Source of the DNA: Apoda limacodes
Lineage: Eukaryota > Arthropoda > Insecta > Lepidoptera > Limacodidae
NCBI GenBank assembly: GCA_946406115.1
Contig: OX291544.1
Span: 3,844,001-3,908,000 of the forward strand
DNA: 64,000 bases
Direction: 5' to 3'
Shown: piece by piece, positions 37,127 through 48,790 of the stretch
How positions within the stretch are numbered: position 1 is the stretch's first letter
Layout: every line of letters begins with the position of its first letter
The notes under the pieces: model-generated
What the model was told of the DNA's origin: nothing
Seen by the model: the letters and a program-made list of their open reading frames with translations, nothing else
The model's database searches: none
Position numbers and translations under genes: made by a program

Positions 37127-37466
37127 ATTAGTTCTTCAAGTGACAGTAAAAGTATAGAATTAACACCTGAAACTATTAGAACTGACACCAAGCAATGTGA
37201 TGGATAATCTATTACCTGCAAAATTCCGGGAGAAATATATGAAAGCCTATGATAATTTTATTGAATGGAGAAATGCAAGAGGCGCCAAGAATTTTTCAGA
37301 ATCTGTGTTTTTGGCCTACTTCCAGAACTTAGCCGAAACTAAACCAAAGCTAAAATAACGACGTAAAATAGATAAATAAAATAGACTGGACACATATTCG
37401 AAATTAATAGCGTATTTGAAGAGGATTTCTGATGGATTGAAACCTAAAAAATCCGTACAGTCGTAG
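37127..37466 (+). pseudogene. Crypton-like tyrosine recombinase relic (N-terminal part)
   Basis: After an acidic lead (SSSDSKSIELTPETI) and a one-base shift the frame reads LTPSNVMDNLLPAKFREKYM, then KAYDNFIEWRNARGAKNFSE and SVFLAYFQNLAETK, stopping at 37356-37358. A second piece 37386-37466 reads LDTYSKLIAYLKRISDGLKP then KKSVQS. Both parts resemble the core-binding (SAM-like) region of Crypton-type recombinases ('LPEKSREKY...F..W......FSENVLLAYF' and 'ISKYSKLIAFLKRKSDGYKPKKS', recalled pattern). The linker between and the whole catalytic domain are missing. It lies just downstream of the Harbinger-type element. Confidence 0.62.
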
Positions 37467-38407
37467 TCTTACTCAGAGTAGTGTAAAAAGAGTTAGACTG
37501 TCTGACTCTGGATATCAAGCGATCGAGCGCTTACTGGTGTAATAAGAGTTAGAACTTAGGTTCCACTCGGTCGGTTCAGTCGTCACCGTCGTTTCAGGTA
37601 TATAAATTGTAGTCTTTGGTCGTCAGGCCGCAAGCGCTCCCCAGATGACGATCTCGCTGTCCGGATAGCGAGATTAGTCTTTACGACCTCCCCGAATAGG
37701 GCCTCCCTCAAAACACGACGCCGACGTCCCCGGGTTCGTCGGCGCCCACAAGGATACACTAGGTATCAAAGAGTGCCGGGGCACTTCTCGCCCCCACTCA
37801 ATCGCAATCGTACCCGCGTAACGGGGAACTCCCCTCCTGGCGGTGACTCACCTTCGGGTTCGAGACTCACGCCGGTCGAAGGGACGCCCCCGAGAGCGAC
37901 AACCCAAGCCGAAGCTTCCCCCGCGGGGAGCCCTTGAGCGTTGGGCGCTATATGGGCTGAGGCTCACACTGGACACATATTCGAAATTAATAGCGTATCT
38001 GAAGAGGATTTCTGATGGATTGAAACCTAAAAAATCCGTACAGTCTTAGTCTTACTCAGTGTAGTGTAAAAAGAGTTAGACTGTCTGACTCTGGATATCA
38101 AGCGATTGAGCGCTTACTGGTGTAATAAGAGTAAGAACTTAGGTTCCACTCGGTAGGTTCAGTCGTCACTGTCGTTTCAGGTATATAAATTGTAGTCTTT
38201 GGTCGTCACGCCGCAAGCGTAGTAGAGTCTTAGTCTTACTCAGTGTAGTGTAAAAAGAGTTAGACTGTCTGACTCTGGATATCAAGCGATTGAGCGCTTA
38301 CTGGTGTAATAAGAGTAAGAACTTAGGTTCCACTCGGTCGGTTCAGTCGTCACTGTCGTTTCAGGTATATAAATTGTAGTCTTTGGTCGTCACGCCGCAA
38401 GCGTAGT
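37382..38407 (+). repeat. Three-copy ~250-bp tandem repeat, split by a LINE tail
   Basis: Copy 1 is about 37384-37636, copy 2 about 37970-38221 and copy 3 (lacking the first ~60 bp) about 38222-38407. Each has 'AGTGTAAAAAGAGTTAGACT', 'TCTGGATATCAAGCGAT', 'TGAGCGCTTACTGGTGTAAT' (or GAGCG), 'GGTTCCACTCGG' and 'TATATAAATTGTAGTCTTTG'. Copies 2 and 3 share bases that differ from copy 1 (for example GTAAGAACTT versus GTTAGAACTT), so they are the younger pair. The recombinase-like peptide LDTYSKLIAYLKR lies at the start of copies 1 and 2. Confidence 0.88.
37636..37969 (+). mobile_element. GC-rich LINE 3' tail inserted in the tandem repeat
   Basis: 'ATCGCAATCGTACCCGCGTA', 'ACGGGGAACTCCCCTCCTGG', 'GAGAGCGACAACCCAAGCCG' and 'CCCGCGGGGAGCCCTTGAG' match the tail of the LINE at 15365-15585 in order and spacing. 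It contains no coding part, so it is a heavily 5'-truncated insertion separating tandem copies 1 and 2. Confidence 0.82.
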
Positions 38408-40562
38408 AGACAGACGTACATTTTTGTATCGCAACATCAAGGAGCTGTTGTGTGAAGGAGAGTTTTTAATTAACTGCTAATCTATGCTTTACACTAGTAG
38501 ACTTTCTCAAACTGTGTCTTCTTGTCGAATATATGGAGTCACTAGTTTTAACAGACAATCAAAGTGCTCAGTAACTTTTATGTGATCATTTCTAAAGTCT
38601 AATTCGTCCAAATTGGAAAATCGTGATTGACGGAGCAGACAAACGAGTATATAACTCGTACGAATGAAAGGATGTGATGTAAATAGTGAGCTGTCTGATT
38701 AGATTTTACAGTCTGAACATCGAACACTGAAATTGTGAGGTCTAATTGGGAATTTTAATATTAATGGGGAGTAAACAGAACTGAGTAACTCAACAATCTT
38801 TATTTGAATAACACTCGACATTAAATATTTTTAATTTTTTTTTCAGCTCAATGGTATTGTCATATTCATAATCTAGACAAGAAAGATAGGTCTGCAGTGT
38901 ATGCGATTTAAAAAAAATGGACAGTTGACAAATGTTAATATCACATAAAATAATTTTATTATAAGATATTTGCATAGTATAATGACTTTTTTATTATGGT
39001 ATCTTATTGTGAGGTAGTGCTGCTGAAATACAATATTTGTGTTAAAAATGGACAAATAAGGATCTAGGATATATCTAAGGGATAAGTTTTTTGAGCTAAA
39101 TATTTAATCTGTAACGTCACAGTACTTATAAGAGAAAGTTTGCATGTTCACAAATATATAACTTAGCAATAAACAAAAAAAAATTAGAAAAAAGTTCAGA
39201 AAGTAAAAAATTTAAATAAATTGTTGGTGCATATACCTACACACCTACACATCTACACACCTACACATCTACACAAAGAGTAGCATATCATACTTCTGAC
39301 AATTCAAAAGAAGTTGTTTTGAATTTGTTGCTTTAAGAAAATTATAATATGAGTAGGAAAGTATACAGTTTACCATTAAATACCTACGGAAATAAGACGT
39401 TCCCAGGACTTTGTAAAGAAGTAATGAAAAGTAAACCGCACTTGTGCAACCATTCCCATAACGAAATATTGTGAAACAATACGAATGCTCGAGAGATCCC
39501 AATGTGGTATTGATTTCGAAATCGTGGGGACTTCTGTAAGTGCAACCCGACCAAAGTGTCCTTCGAAAGATTTTATATAAAACCATTTATATTTTGTTAG
39601 CCCCTTAAATCCCGAAAAACATGTATTTTCATTGTTCAAAATCACAAAAAAATGACTCTTGCTGCTTCAACATTAAGGCGAAAACGCGTTTTCATAACAG
39701 CATTAGTTTAGTTGTACTTTTCTCTCTATGCAATACGATAGCCACTTGACGTACTGAGCGGTCAAAATAATTGAATTAAAAATCATAAATGTACGGAGAG
39801 ATAATGGTTGGATGCGTTCTCGAGCATGTTCTATTGTTTTCGCCAGACTTTGAACATTTGTCCCGCTGTTTTGTGTGGAGTGGCTATTTTAAAGAGGTTT
39901 ATTTCTGTGAGAAAATCGATAAAAACTCAAATTATGTAGGTAATACAAATTTGGGTATTTAAATTTCGTTCTCTTAAATTACTTTAACTACTAAAATTGT
40001 TTTCATTGATAATTGAAGTTAAGTAAAGTATATTTGTTGCATATTTGAAGTACATACATTAAAAAGCTTAAATAGGGAATATTTATAAAATTTGTTTATC
40101 AGCATCAAAGGTGGATAAAAAACTGGCCCAAGAACGTGGTGGAGTCGCACACCAAGGGTTCCGTAACTAAGACCACAGACCGACTATCACTTGACAGGCT
40201 TTTATTATTGGTGCTTAAACTATAATCGTTTTATTTCCATTTTTATCATAGAGCAAAAACAACAAAAACATGTAACTTGTACGGAGCCTGCCTTAAATTT
40301 TTACTCTTTATCTTTGTATTATTTGTCAGGACTATAATAACACATATGCTCTGAGATAATCAGGCTTCTACAGACCTACTTTGGTCTAAAATATAATGCC
40401 CGGACAGACATATAAACAGACAGGCTGAAACACAGGCTTAGTAACAGGGGTCCAGCAACTGCCGGACAAGCAACATCTCTTAGTTTTTCTGGATATCGAA
40501 GAACGAAAAAAATTATGGACGCCTTATAGGATCAGCCATCTTAAATTTAAAAAAAAAAAAAA
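38408..40562. other. AT-rich non-coding stretch
   Basis: No gene supported. A short 'CACACCTACACATCTA' tandem run lies near 39238-39272. Near 40150-40440 there is a diverged piece of the 'GGGTTCCGTAAC' dispersed family with repeated CAGACAGA words. Two overlapping minus frames at 39269-39645 have no recognisable motif. Confidence 0.5.
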
Positions 40563-40930
40563 AAAAAGCGGCTTGCACTCCGGGAGTGCCGGCAGAAGTG
40601 AAAACATACTAGCTATTTACTTCCGATCACTTCGTATACATATTTATTTATTATAAATAATAATGTTTGTTTATTTACTTTTTTGACGTAGTATATTTGA
40701 AATATTAATCTGTCATATAATTAAAATCCCATATCCAACCTCCCTGTACTACTCATAATCCCCATATACTAAAAAAACGTAACAGCAGGCTCAGGTACAG
40801 AGAGAGCGGGATACGTATACGTATATACGAATTTTCGATCAGGTCACGTGTCCTGACGCGAGTTGAACATTTTTTACCCATCACAAAAAATTGCACAACG
40901 CCGCTAAAGAAGTTTTCACTTCAAAACTGA
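40563..40930. mobile_element. Small element with inverted ends, copy 2
   Basis: Opposite orientation to the copy at 22233-22605. It starts after an A run at about 40548-40567 with 'GCACTCCGGGAGTGCCGGCA', then 'GAAGTGAAAAC', and ends 'GAAGTTTTCACTTC'. Internal blocks 'CAACCTCCCTGTACTACTCA' and 'CAGGTCACGTGTCCTGACGC' are the inverse of those in copy 1. Non-coding. Confidence 0.75.
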
Positions 40931-41829
40931 AACAAAAATCTTATTAGTTCGATTTTGGGTGAAGCCGGATCGATTGAGAGTCACACAAAGCAATTCGGTC
41001 TAGTTTAGTTCTCAAGATATCCAATACATACATACAAATGATTTCCCAGTTCTAAACGTATAGAAAACACAAATTCAGCAATTTCCTATTTCACTAAACT
41101 CAAAGAGAAGTTAATGATCAATACCATACCTACAATAAAATATAAACTCTGTTTTAGCCGTAAAAAATATAAATCGTTTATCGTTTATCGATAAATAAGC
41201 AATGTAAATATTATCTATTAGGTACAACATATCTACACATATGTATCTACCATAAATCATATTTAAATGTACATAATACATGGCAATTTCTAATGAACCC
41301 ATATTTCAGTCTATTATTTATAACTCTTAACTAGTATTTTTTTACCAATCAAAAGTTAAATTAACATTGCTTTTTTTTTAAATAATACGTAGTTCCAATA
41401 ACAAGAAAGCCGCCGCCTCTGTGTGGGTTCATTTAATCAAACATTAATAGCCACAATCGAGACTAAAAAGGTTCGCAATCCAATATTTTCTACTATCGAA
41501 GGACATTTTCAGTCCTACGGCCGCTTAAAACTCAATACAGTATTGCTTTCACAGCGAAGTGGCTAGCGTTAGCATAGTATGGACATAACAAACCTTTCAC
41601 GCACCGGAATCTTTGTAACGCAATTAAATTACGCCACGTAACAAAAACCGGTTAAGTGGGTGCACCGTTTCCGTGAAAAGTAAACTGTATTGGGGGACAA
41701 ACTTAACTTTGCCGTTGGATAACTACCGTCACAATACATCAACTTAGGTCGCGGTTAGTTTACAAATTAAATTATTTAGCAAATAAGTTTATAAAAAAAT
41801 TTTTTTGTGATGTAACAATAAATTTACGG

Positions 41830-41935
41830 TTTCCAGATTTTTCCTTTATGATTGCTTCTTGCCAAATTTCATGATTCTAGGTCAACGGGAAGAGCCCCAT
41901 AGGTTTGATTAATTTGTGTCATATTCCACTAAAAT
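41830..41935 (+). repeat. Dispersed repeat fragment ('GATTCTAGGTCAACGGGAAG')
   Basis: Shares 'ATGATTCTAGGTCAACGGGA' with 43380-43400 ('GTGATTCTAGGACAACGGGA'). It belongs to the family whose other end carries 'GGTTCC...GGAACCCT'. Confidence 0.55.
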
Positions 41936-41963
41936 AAACGTATTTTAGGCATATTTTTATTGC

Positions 41964-42130
41964 ATTCAAAATCAAAATCAAAATCTTTTTATTCAAATGG
42001 GTTACTAAGAACACTTTCGAATCGTCAACTAAATTAACTACAACTAGCTTTACAAACTAAATACCATACTTTTTTATTGCGTGCGTCCAATAGGTAATCC
42101 TTGTAAAATCACTAACGAAACATAAAATTA
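41964..42130. mobile_element. Interspersed element end with (CAAAAT)n start
   Basis: 'TCAAAATCAAAATCAAAATC' followed by 'TTTTTATTCAAATGGGTTAC', 'AACACTTTCGAATCGTCAAC' and 'CTACAACTAGCTTTACAAAC' is the reverse-complemented 3' end of a widespread lepidopteran element (TTTTGAT tail repeats), recognised from memory. Confidence 0.45.
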
Positions 42131-42329
42131 TAGTGTATCAACTAATAAATACAATTTTTTGTATTGAAACATTAAAAAAACAAGATTTACAATGTAAATA
42201 GTTTGATTTCAAAAAAACAATCAATATTTATGTAATATTTCAATAGCATATTGTTTTTCAGATTGCATAGGGGGGGGGGGGACCATGTGATGCGTCAATT
42301 ATTCTGTGACGGGATTTAAAGTAACTCCC

Positions 42330-43180
42330 GAAAAAAATATATTCATATAATATAACATAGCAGACGTACATATATATATGTAAATAATAAGAATACAAAG
42401 AAGTTTGCAAGAGCAGACCAGCCTCCACAGGTGGCACCCGTTCACAAGTATGACACATAAATCAGCCATCGCTTCGCTTAACCATGTTTTAGGGAACGTA
42501 ACGACCCGACGCACATGCCACCACCGCAGAGACTTTGAGAGAGCATGACACACTCAAGCAACTACAATAAAACTTCGATTGTACTATATTCATATAACAT
42601 ATAATATTACACAGCAGATGTACATATACATATATATACACATACATACATATTTTAATTTTACAAAGATGCAAATTAATAAATAAATAGGTATTCATAA
42701 ACATATTAAGGATAATATAAGATACACTTACATGCACATATTCATATATACACATACAGACAAATATTAATACATATATATAAATATACAAATATATATA
42801 TAAAAGATAGAAAAAAAAACTATACGTAAAAGAACTTATAGGTCCTATCTGATTCAATCCTCCATCGGCCGCCCGATAGCGGGTGCTACACACAAACACG
42901 CACATATACATAAATGCACACACATATTCAAACAAACGTTGCACACTTGAAAGTGGCCCAGCCCCTACACAGCAGCCCGGCAACAATTGCACATCATTTA
43001 AACTACCATCACTTCGGAAACTAGCCTAAGGGGAGAAGAAGTGACAAGAAACTCCCGGATGTACACCTGTTACCAATCAGTCGTGCAGGCACCAAGCCAT
43101 CAAGTACACAATATCTATCCCAACATGTATATACACACATACACGTACGTACACACATATACGTACGTACTCGTGCGCCA
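42330..43180. repeat. Low-complexity ACATATA/ACACAC region with an internal duplication
   Basis: Runs of 'ACATATATACACATACATAC' type sequence at 42580-42660, 42740-42810, 42890-42930 and 43120-43170. The block 'ATATTCATATAA...CAGACGTACATATATATA' at 42340-42385 recurs at 42585-42635. Tyr/Cys-rich open frames here (up to 167 codons, minus) come from the low complexity. Confidence 0.75.
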
Positions 43181-43229
43181 CACCTTAGAAGCTTGATTTT
43201 TTTTACAATTTTAAGTGACAATTTTAGAC

Positions 43230-43600
43230 TTTAGTATTTAATATTAATGTCAACTTAATACCTTCACGCGTTCTTGAGTAAAAGGGTCTTGTCAGACAGA
43301 CAGAAAAACTTTTTTTAATGTCTTATAACTAAAAATTAGGAAATTTCGGATTTTTTCTTATATATGTGATGTAAGATATTTGTGATTCTAGGACAACGGG
43401 AAGAACGACAAAAATGGCTGACTTAGAAACTTAATTTTTTACAGCTTTAAGGAACCGTAGACCTAAGTATTTGATAATTGTCAATTTCAACTTGATACCT
43501 TCACGCATTCCTGAGAAAAAGGTTCTTGACAGACAGACATACAGACAGACAAAATAATCCTATAAGGGTTCCTTTTTGCTTTTGAGGTATGGAACCCTAA
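43230..43600 (+). repeat. Two tandem copies of the 'GGTTCC..GGAACCCT' dispersed family
   Basis: 'CTTAATACCTTCACGCGTTC' (43253) and 'CTTGATACCTTCACGCATTC' (43490) head two similar blocks, each followed by runs of CAGACAGA. The second ends 'TAAGGGTTCC' and 'TATGGAACCCTAAAAAA'. Confidence 0.65.
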
Positions 43601-45695
43601 AAAACAGCCTAGTATAGTACCATAACTTCTTCTGTGCAAGTGCATATACACATACACGTTAAATCAAGATCTCGCTGGATGACAATAATTATAAAGTATG
43701 GCTGAAAACTTTGAACTTTGAATAAGTCTTATTTTAAAACAGTTATAAAAATCTATTATGTAAATATATGATAGACGCACACATTTAAATAACTTAATTT
43801 TAATTCCAGGATACACTTATAGATGATCCTACTTTTTTACTTTCAAATAAATAGTACCTAATGGCACAAAAAAATGGAAACTTATTACTACTTTTATGTT
43901 GGTTGTTCGTATGTTTCTTTAACATTAGATCCATCCTACATACCTACTTATAAACTAACATAAAACAATCAACAAATAATACTTAATCTTGGCCAAACAT
44001 AAAATAATTATGTCTAAGTCATCTTTGTAATTATGACCATACATTAAGATGTTAATAAAATCTCGTAGCGTTAATCAAAAATATATATATTTAAATATGG
44101 ATTAATAAATTAATAATAATAAAAATAATATTTTTTATAAACAAGTAGGTATGTCTTATCCCTGCAGCAGTACGGTTTGCCAGGTCAGCGCGACGAGGCG
44201 TGGACACGTAACGAGTTTAACAAAATATGATTTTCTCTCTCCGGTGAATGAGAGAGACGTTTTGGCATCACTTTTTATATTCCCCTAGAGACTTGTGCTG
44301 CAGACTGTACACGGCGCTGAGAGAGTGCGGAAACAGCAAGGGTTGCCAACTCATTTAGACTGGTTCGGCTAGAAATCTAGGGTTGTTAATTTAAGGTATT
44401 TACATTTTTCTTTCTGTTATATGATATGCAATAATATATGCAAAAGCTTGTTGTGTTTGCCCTGTCCCAGGATTTATCCTACGCCCTCAATTTAGCAGGC
44501 AGGAGAAATCTAAAGCCACCATGGACGGCGGTCTTAACAAAACTAATAACTACGCAATACGAAAACCAGCTTGAAGTGCTACAATTTTGTTTTGTCAGAT
44601 GTAATGTAAGACATTACATGTGGCTAAAATGGTATCATGTTCAAAACATCAAAACTCCCTTAAGAAGCTAAACAAACAACACCTGTTTAAAAAAATAAAT
44701 TTCATCAAAATAAATCCGATAACATACTTAAAATGATGATCGTAAGCGACGAGACCGCAAAATCATAACACGGAGATTTTGTCCTAAGCGGCGTTAATTC
44801 CCGCCCAGCCGTGCCCGTGCCTGTGCCGGCAGCGACACCGTCCGAGCGAATGTCAAATACAATTTCATGGTACGGTGAACGCTGAGCCGATTGTGGGAGA
44901 CACAGCACAAGTATGCTGGGGTGTCGCAGACGATGCCCGCGACAAGGATACGGTATTAATTTAGTTGAATTATATTATAATTTAATTAAATTTTGTTCAT
45001 GTTTATTACTGATCCAGAAACTATGATCGAAAAGGGGGTTTTTGGATAGAAGTTTGCAAGTTTAATAAATTGATCAAAATTTTCGCACAAAAAATAATTT
45101 GACATCATTATGTAATATCTAAAAAGTAGTGAAGTCGTTGTGTTTCAAGTCATTATGTAATATGTCGTTGTGTTTTAAGTTATCATAGGTAATTACTGAT
45201 TTTGGAAGTTAAATTATAAAATAATTGTTATGACAAATTACAAGTAGTAGGTGATAAAAGTTATAGAGGTATTCTTTGATTTATTAGAGGTGTACCTAAC
45301 CACAAAAGAGTTTTAGAATTTAGTCCATTCTCACCATCTGTGTTCCGTAAAGACGTCATGTTAGATGCCTCCACTTTAATCCGCTACTAGGAGGGTTTTT
45401 GTAATCTGTATCTGGCAACACTTAGAAGAACAACTGGTTTTTTTTTCTGTGACATATTCTAACCTTATCTCTTAATATAAATAAACTTCTCCTTTCCTGA
45501 TTTTCTAGACAGATACTACATATCAAAAGATATTACATATTCTAAATAGAATTAAAGTCTCTTGAGAACTTAGATCTCGCCCGTCTCATGTTTGGAGATC
45601 AGCTATCGTAGTAGAAGTGTAAATAACTTAATAGTCTACAAACTCAAGAGGAACAGAAGACCAACCATACCTCGGTGACCCGTTACTCTAAATTT
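43601..45695. other. Non-coding stretch
   Basis: No convincing gene. 44180-44420 is richer in GC than its surroundings without a recognisable frame. A 77-codon plus frame (44438-44671) and a 67-codon minus frame (44705-44908) lack motifs and are not called. A short duplication 'GTCGTTGTGTTT' occurs at 45133 and 45164. Confidence 0.45.
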
Positions 45696-45800
45696 AATAA
45701 TTAGCTCTTATTACGTCACGTATAGGTTATAAGATCGTGAAATACAAGGTCTATTTCACGATCTTATAACCTATACGTGACGTAATAAGAGCTAATTATT
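45696..45800. repeat. 105-bp palindrome with perfect 49-bp arms
   Basis: Positions 45696-45744 are the exact reverse complement of 45752-45800; the loop is 7 nt (45745-45751). After one mismatch (45695/45801) four more bases pair. Arm starts 'AATAATTAGCTCTTATTACG'. There is no coding content. Perfect arms mean it is young or maintained. It could be a palindromic MITE, a recent snap-back duplication, or a source of hairpin RNA. Confidence 0.95.
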
Positions 45801-45949
45801 GAATTAAGGCGTAGGAAGGTAATCAGCGTTGTTGAATTGCAACTAAATTATCCTTGTGTCTTTAAAACAATTTTATTTGAATCTAAATTTACCCTACTAT
45901 TATATACTTTTATTATTTACATATAATATTAAGTGATTAATACTTTCAT

Positions 45950-46160
45950 ATTGTAAATGCGAAAGTTTGTTTGTCTTTCGTACCTTCACGCCTGTCGCAA
46001 CGGAGCATCCAAAAGCGCTGAAATTTAGCACAGGGATAGTTGAAGATGAAAAAGAACACGGGTTACTTACTTTTTATTTCGGAAAATTCAAAAATATTTT
46101 CGCGGGAATAACAGTAACCGAATTACACGTGCACCAACAATAGTTATATAGGTATTATAT
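45950..46160 (+). repeat. Degraded dispersed repeat
   Basis: 'AAATGCGAAAGTTTGTTTGT', 'TGAAATTTAGCACAGGGATA' and 'TTTTTATTTCGGAAAATTC' follow the layout of a very common lepidopteran repeat ('GAAAGTTTGTTTGTTTG...GAAATTTGGTAT...TTTATCCCGGAAAAT'). Diverged, non-coding. Confidence 0.6.
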
Positions 46161-46240
46161 AGAAAGTAACAGTTGATGTAGACAGTAACAGTTGACGTAG
46201 GAAGTAACAGTTGACGTAGGAAGTAACAGTTGACATAGGT
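46160..46240. repeat. Short tandem repeat, ~19-20-bp unit, 4 copies
   Basis: Unit 'AGTAACAGTTGACGTAGGA' repeated four times with single changes (TGATGTAGAC, TGACATAGGT). It is followed directly by the dispersed fragment at 46242-46290. Confidence 0.85.
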
Positions 46241-47032
46241 AGGAATCCCACGCCGATAATCAAATTTAGCGCCAACGGATCCTCAGGTACAAGCTTGTAG
46301 TTTTAAAAAAATATGAAATTTTAAAATATTTTTGATTTTTTTTGTAAATAGTAAAAAAGTCTCCACCTTGTGTATCTAGTGCCACAATTACTATATTTTT
46401 AGCACTTATCTGTAATTTCTCCAATTTCAAAATGTACGTTAAATAAAGCCTGAAGTGGCATCACCTAATTAATTAGTTTTTATGCTAACAAGAATCACAG
46501 CTGTCATTTTATCAATTATTTAAATCCCCATTCGACATAATCAGTCGTTATTAATAAAAAAAACTTGATAGAAAGTCGTGGCAGCGTGAAAACGCATCAG
46601 CTTACTGTTGACGAAATCAATTATTTTATTTATTTTATTCGACACGAAACCGATAAAAGATACTCAGATAAAAGTTTTAATTCTGTTATAAAAATATTTA
46701 ATACAGTTTCTGTTATTTTCGACGGGAACAGAAACACTTGTCGCCGCCCGTGCCCAAAGAGAGGGGCTATTTTGGAGATAGTTTGTAATGAAAACAGTGC
46801 ACATTTATATTAATTATTATATATCAAACAAGGATATTATTTAAAAGCTCCTAGTCGAAGACCTAATATTTAAATTTTCTTAAGCAGAATACATGTTTAT
46901 TAGCCTATTTAATTTTATATATAGCAGCTGTTTTTGTCACACTCCTTATATCTACTCGCGCTTTTTTAATATTTTTACTTTTATTGTTAAAAACTGACTT
47001 TTTAAAACTAACTTTACTTTTTCCAAAATAAA

Positions 47033-47200
47033 CCACACACCTTTATATGTATCTACATATATTTATAATATGATATATTTGTATTTCCATAAGAGTAGAC
47101 TTTCTCGATTCTGCACCAAATCTTATTATATTTAAATTAATTTACAGACCAATTCGGTCTAGTCAAAAGTCAAAGTCGTTGGTGGCCGAACCGGTGTGAA
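47033..47200 (+). repeat. Dispersed repeat, copy 2 of 25672-25850
   Basis: Close copy of 25672-25850 over about 165 bp; diverges after 'GTTGGTGGCCGAA', so the tRNA-like B-box part seen in copy 1 is absent here. Confidence 0.75.
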
Positions 47201-47389
47201 GTTAGCGGCCTAAGTTAGCGGCCTCATATAATCCGACCAAATTAAAAAGTAAAGGATTTTAATGAAATAATCTACTGAATTAAACGGATATAACAATAAA
47301 TAGACCAAAATAATGAGAAACCGGTCAATAATTAAACAAATATATATATAATTTAAATAATAAAAAATTAATGTTAAAGAAAATTTCAT

Positions 47390-48345
47390 AATGTGATACT
47401 TATCGGCCTAAAAGGTCATCATTAAAATGCGGTAACACTTAGTGACGCATATCAAATTGAGCCTTTTTTAAACCAGAAACCATATGAAGTTTTCAAATCA
47501 CACCTAACTCGGAGTAAACTGTGAGAAAAGTGGTAAGCGGCTTAAAAGTTATTTTCTTTCAAAATATCAAACACACCGTTAATCTGTTAGTTAAGGAAAA
47601 AGTTACAATCAAATGCTATTGGAACAAGCATTTTGTATTGTTTTTATTAATAAATATTGCTACATGTGTAATACCTTATTTAAATAATATAGAAATAAAA
47701 GTTAAAGAAAATTTCACAATGTGATACTTATCGGCCTAAAAGGTTATCACAAAAATGCGGTAACACTTAGTGACGCATATCAAATTGAGCCTCTTTAAAC
47801 CAGAAACCATATGAAGTGAAAAATGGTAAGCGGCCTCTAAATTATTTTCTTTCAAAATATCAAACACACCGTTAATCTGTTAGTTAAGGAAAAAGTTACA
47901 ATCAAAGGCTGTTGAAAAAAGCAATTTGTATTGCTCTTATTAATACATCTTCAATTTTAATGAAAAATAAATAAAAGTCAAAGAAAATTTGACCATGTGA
48001 TACATATCGGCCTAAAAGTTTTTGATAAAAATGCGGTTACACTTAGTGACGCATATTAAATGCAGCCTTTTTAAACACACACCTATCTCGATTTTATGAC
48101 AAAAATTAAATTAAATTAAATTTCCGCATAACACACAACACAAATAAACAAATATTTCGATTGGTATGAAACCATTCAAAAAATCATTAGACAAAAATAG
48201 ATTCAATTTTGAAATAATTTTTTTTTATTTCAGTGTTGCAAGCGTCTGCGGTGACCGCTCACCATGAGGCGAACCGTAAGCTTGTTTGCCACCTTAGTGG
48301 TATAAAGAAACAAACGTCATACTTATCGGCCTACAAGTAATTTTC
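47390..48345 (+). repeat. ~280-325-bp tandem repeat, 3 copies plus a fragment
   Basis: Units start with 'GTGATACTTATCGGCCTAAA' at about 47393, 47720 and 47997; each has 'AATGCGGTAACACTTAGTGA' (last one GGTTACACT), and the first two share 'TCAAACACACCGTTAATCTG'. Period is about 325 then 278 bp because copy 2 lost the 'CACACCTAACTCGG' part. A fragment 'CATACTTATCGGCCTACAAG' reappears at 48318 beyond an inserted LINE tail. Non-coding; the 67-codon frame at 47521-47724 is accidental. Confidence 0.88.
48235..48310 (+). mobile_element. LINE 3' tail only
   Basis: 'GTTGCAAGCGTCTGCGGTGA', 'CCGCTCACCATGAGGCGAAC' and 'CTTGTTTGCCACCTTAGTGG' match the 3' end of the LINE at 33395-33760. Inserted next to the last tandem fragment. 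Confidence 0.75.
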
Positions 48346-48404
48346 ATCAAAAATAAGTCTTTTTTTAAATTTTTTTTCATTAGGGTCTTAAAGCAAGCTC
48401 TCTA

Positions 48405-48790
48405 ATTTTGGTTAAAAAAATATTTTGATTGAAATATTCCTTTATTTTCTTCGTTTTTTTTTTCATGTCTTGTAATTTTTATCAATTTTACCACTGCTGC
48501 TGTTTACCGGGACATTAACTACCCATAGTAATAGGCTCAAGTAATGATTTCATTTATACACTTTGCATTGTTTGCCTTAATTTTTTTTGGCTTAAAACGA
48601 ATATTTTGATTGAAATATGCTAACAATAATTTTTTTTTTTTATAAAATTGCTTTTCATTGAGTTTTTTTTTGTTTTTTTTTTTCATTTTTTTAATCACAT
48701 TTACCTCTACTGTTATCGGAACATTGACTAGTAATAATCTCAAGTAATGATTTTATTTATACACTTTGCATTGCTTGCCTTAATTAAATA
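48405..48790. repeat. Two-copy direct repeat, ~220-bp period
   Basis: Shared words in order: 'ATATTTTGATTGAAATAT', a T-rich 'TTTTTTTTTTCAT', 'CGGGACATTAACTA' versus 'CGGAACATTGACTA', 'CTCAAGTAATGATTT' and 'TATACACTTTGCATTG'. Both copies are AT-rich and non-coding and lie between the previous tandem array and the decayed transposon protein. Confidence 0.8.

Noticed and set aside
38790..39645. Overlapping minus frames of 60-105 codons
   Set aside because: Different frames overlap, composition follows the AT-rich background, no motifs.
42489..42992. 167-codon minus frame rich in Tyr, Cys and Ile
   Set aside because: Low-complexity ACATATA/ACACAC DNA; no domain and no splice context.
44438..44671. 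77-codon plus frame
   Set aside because: No motif, no splice context and no similarity I can recognise.
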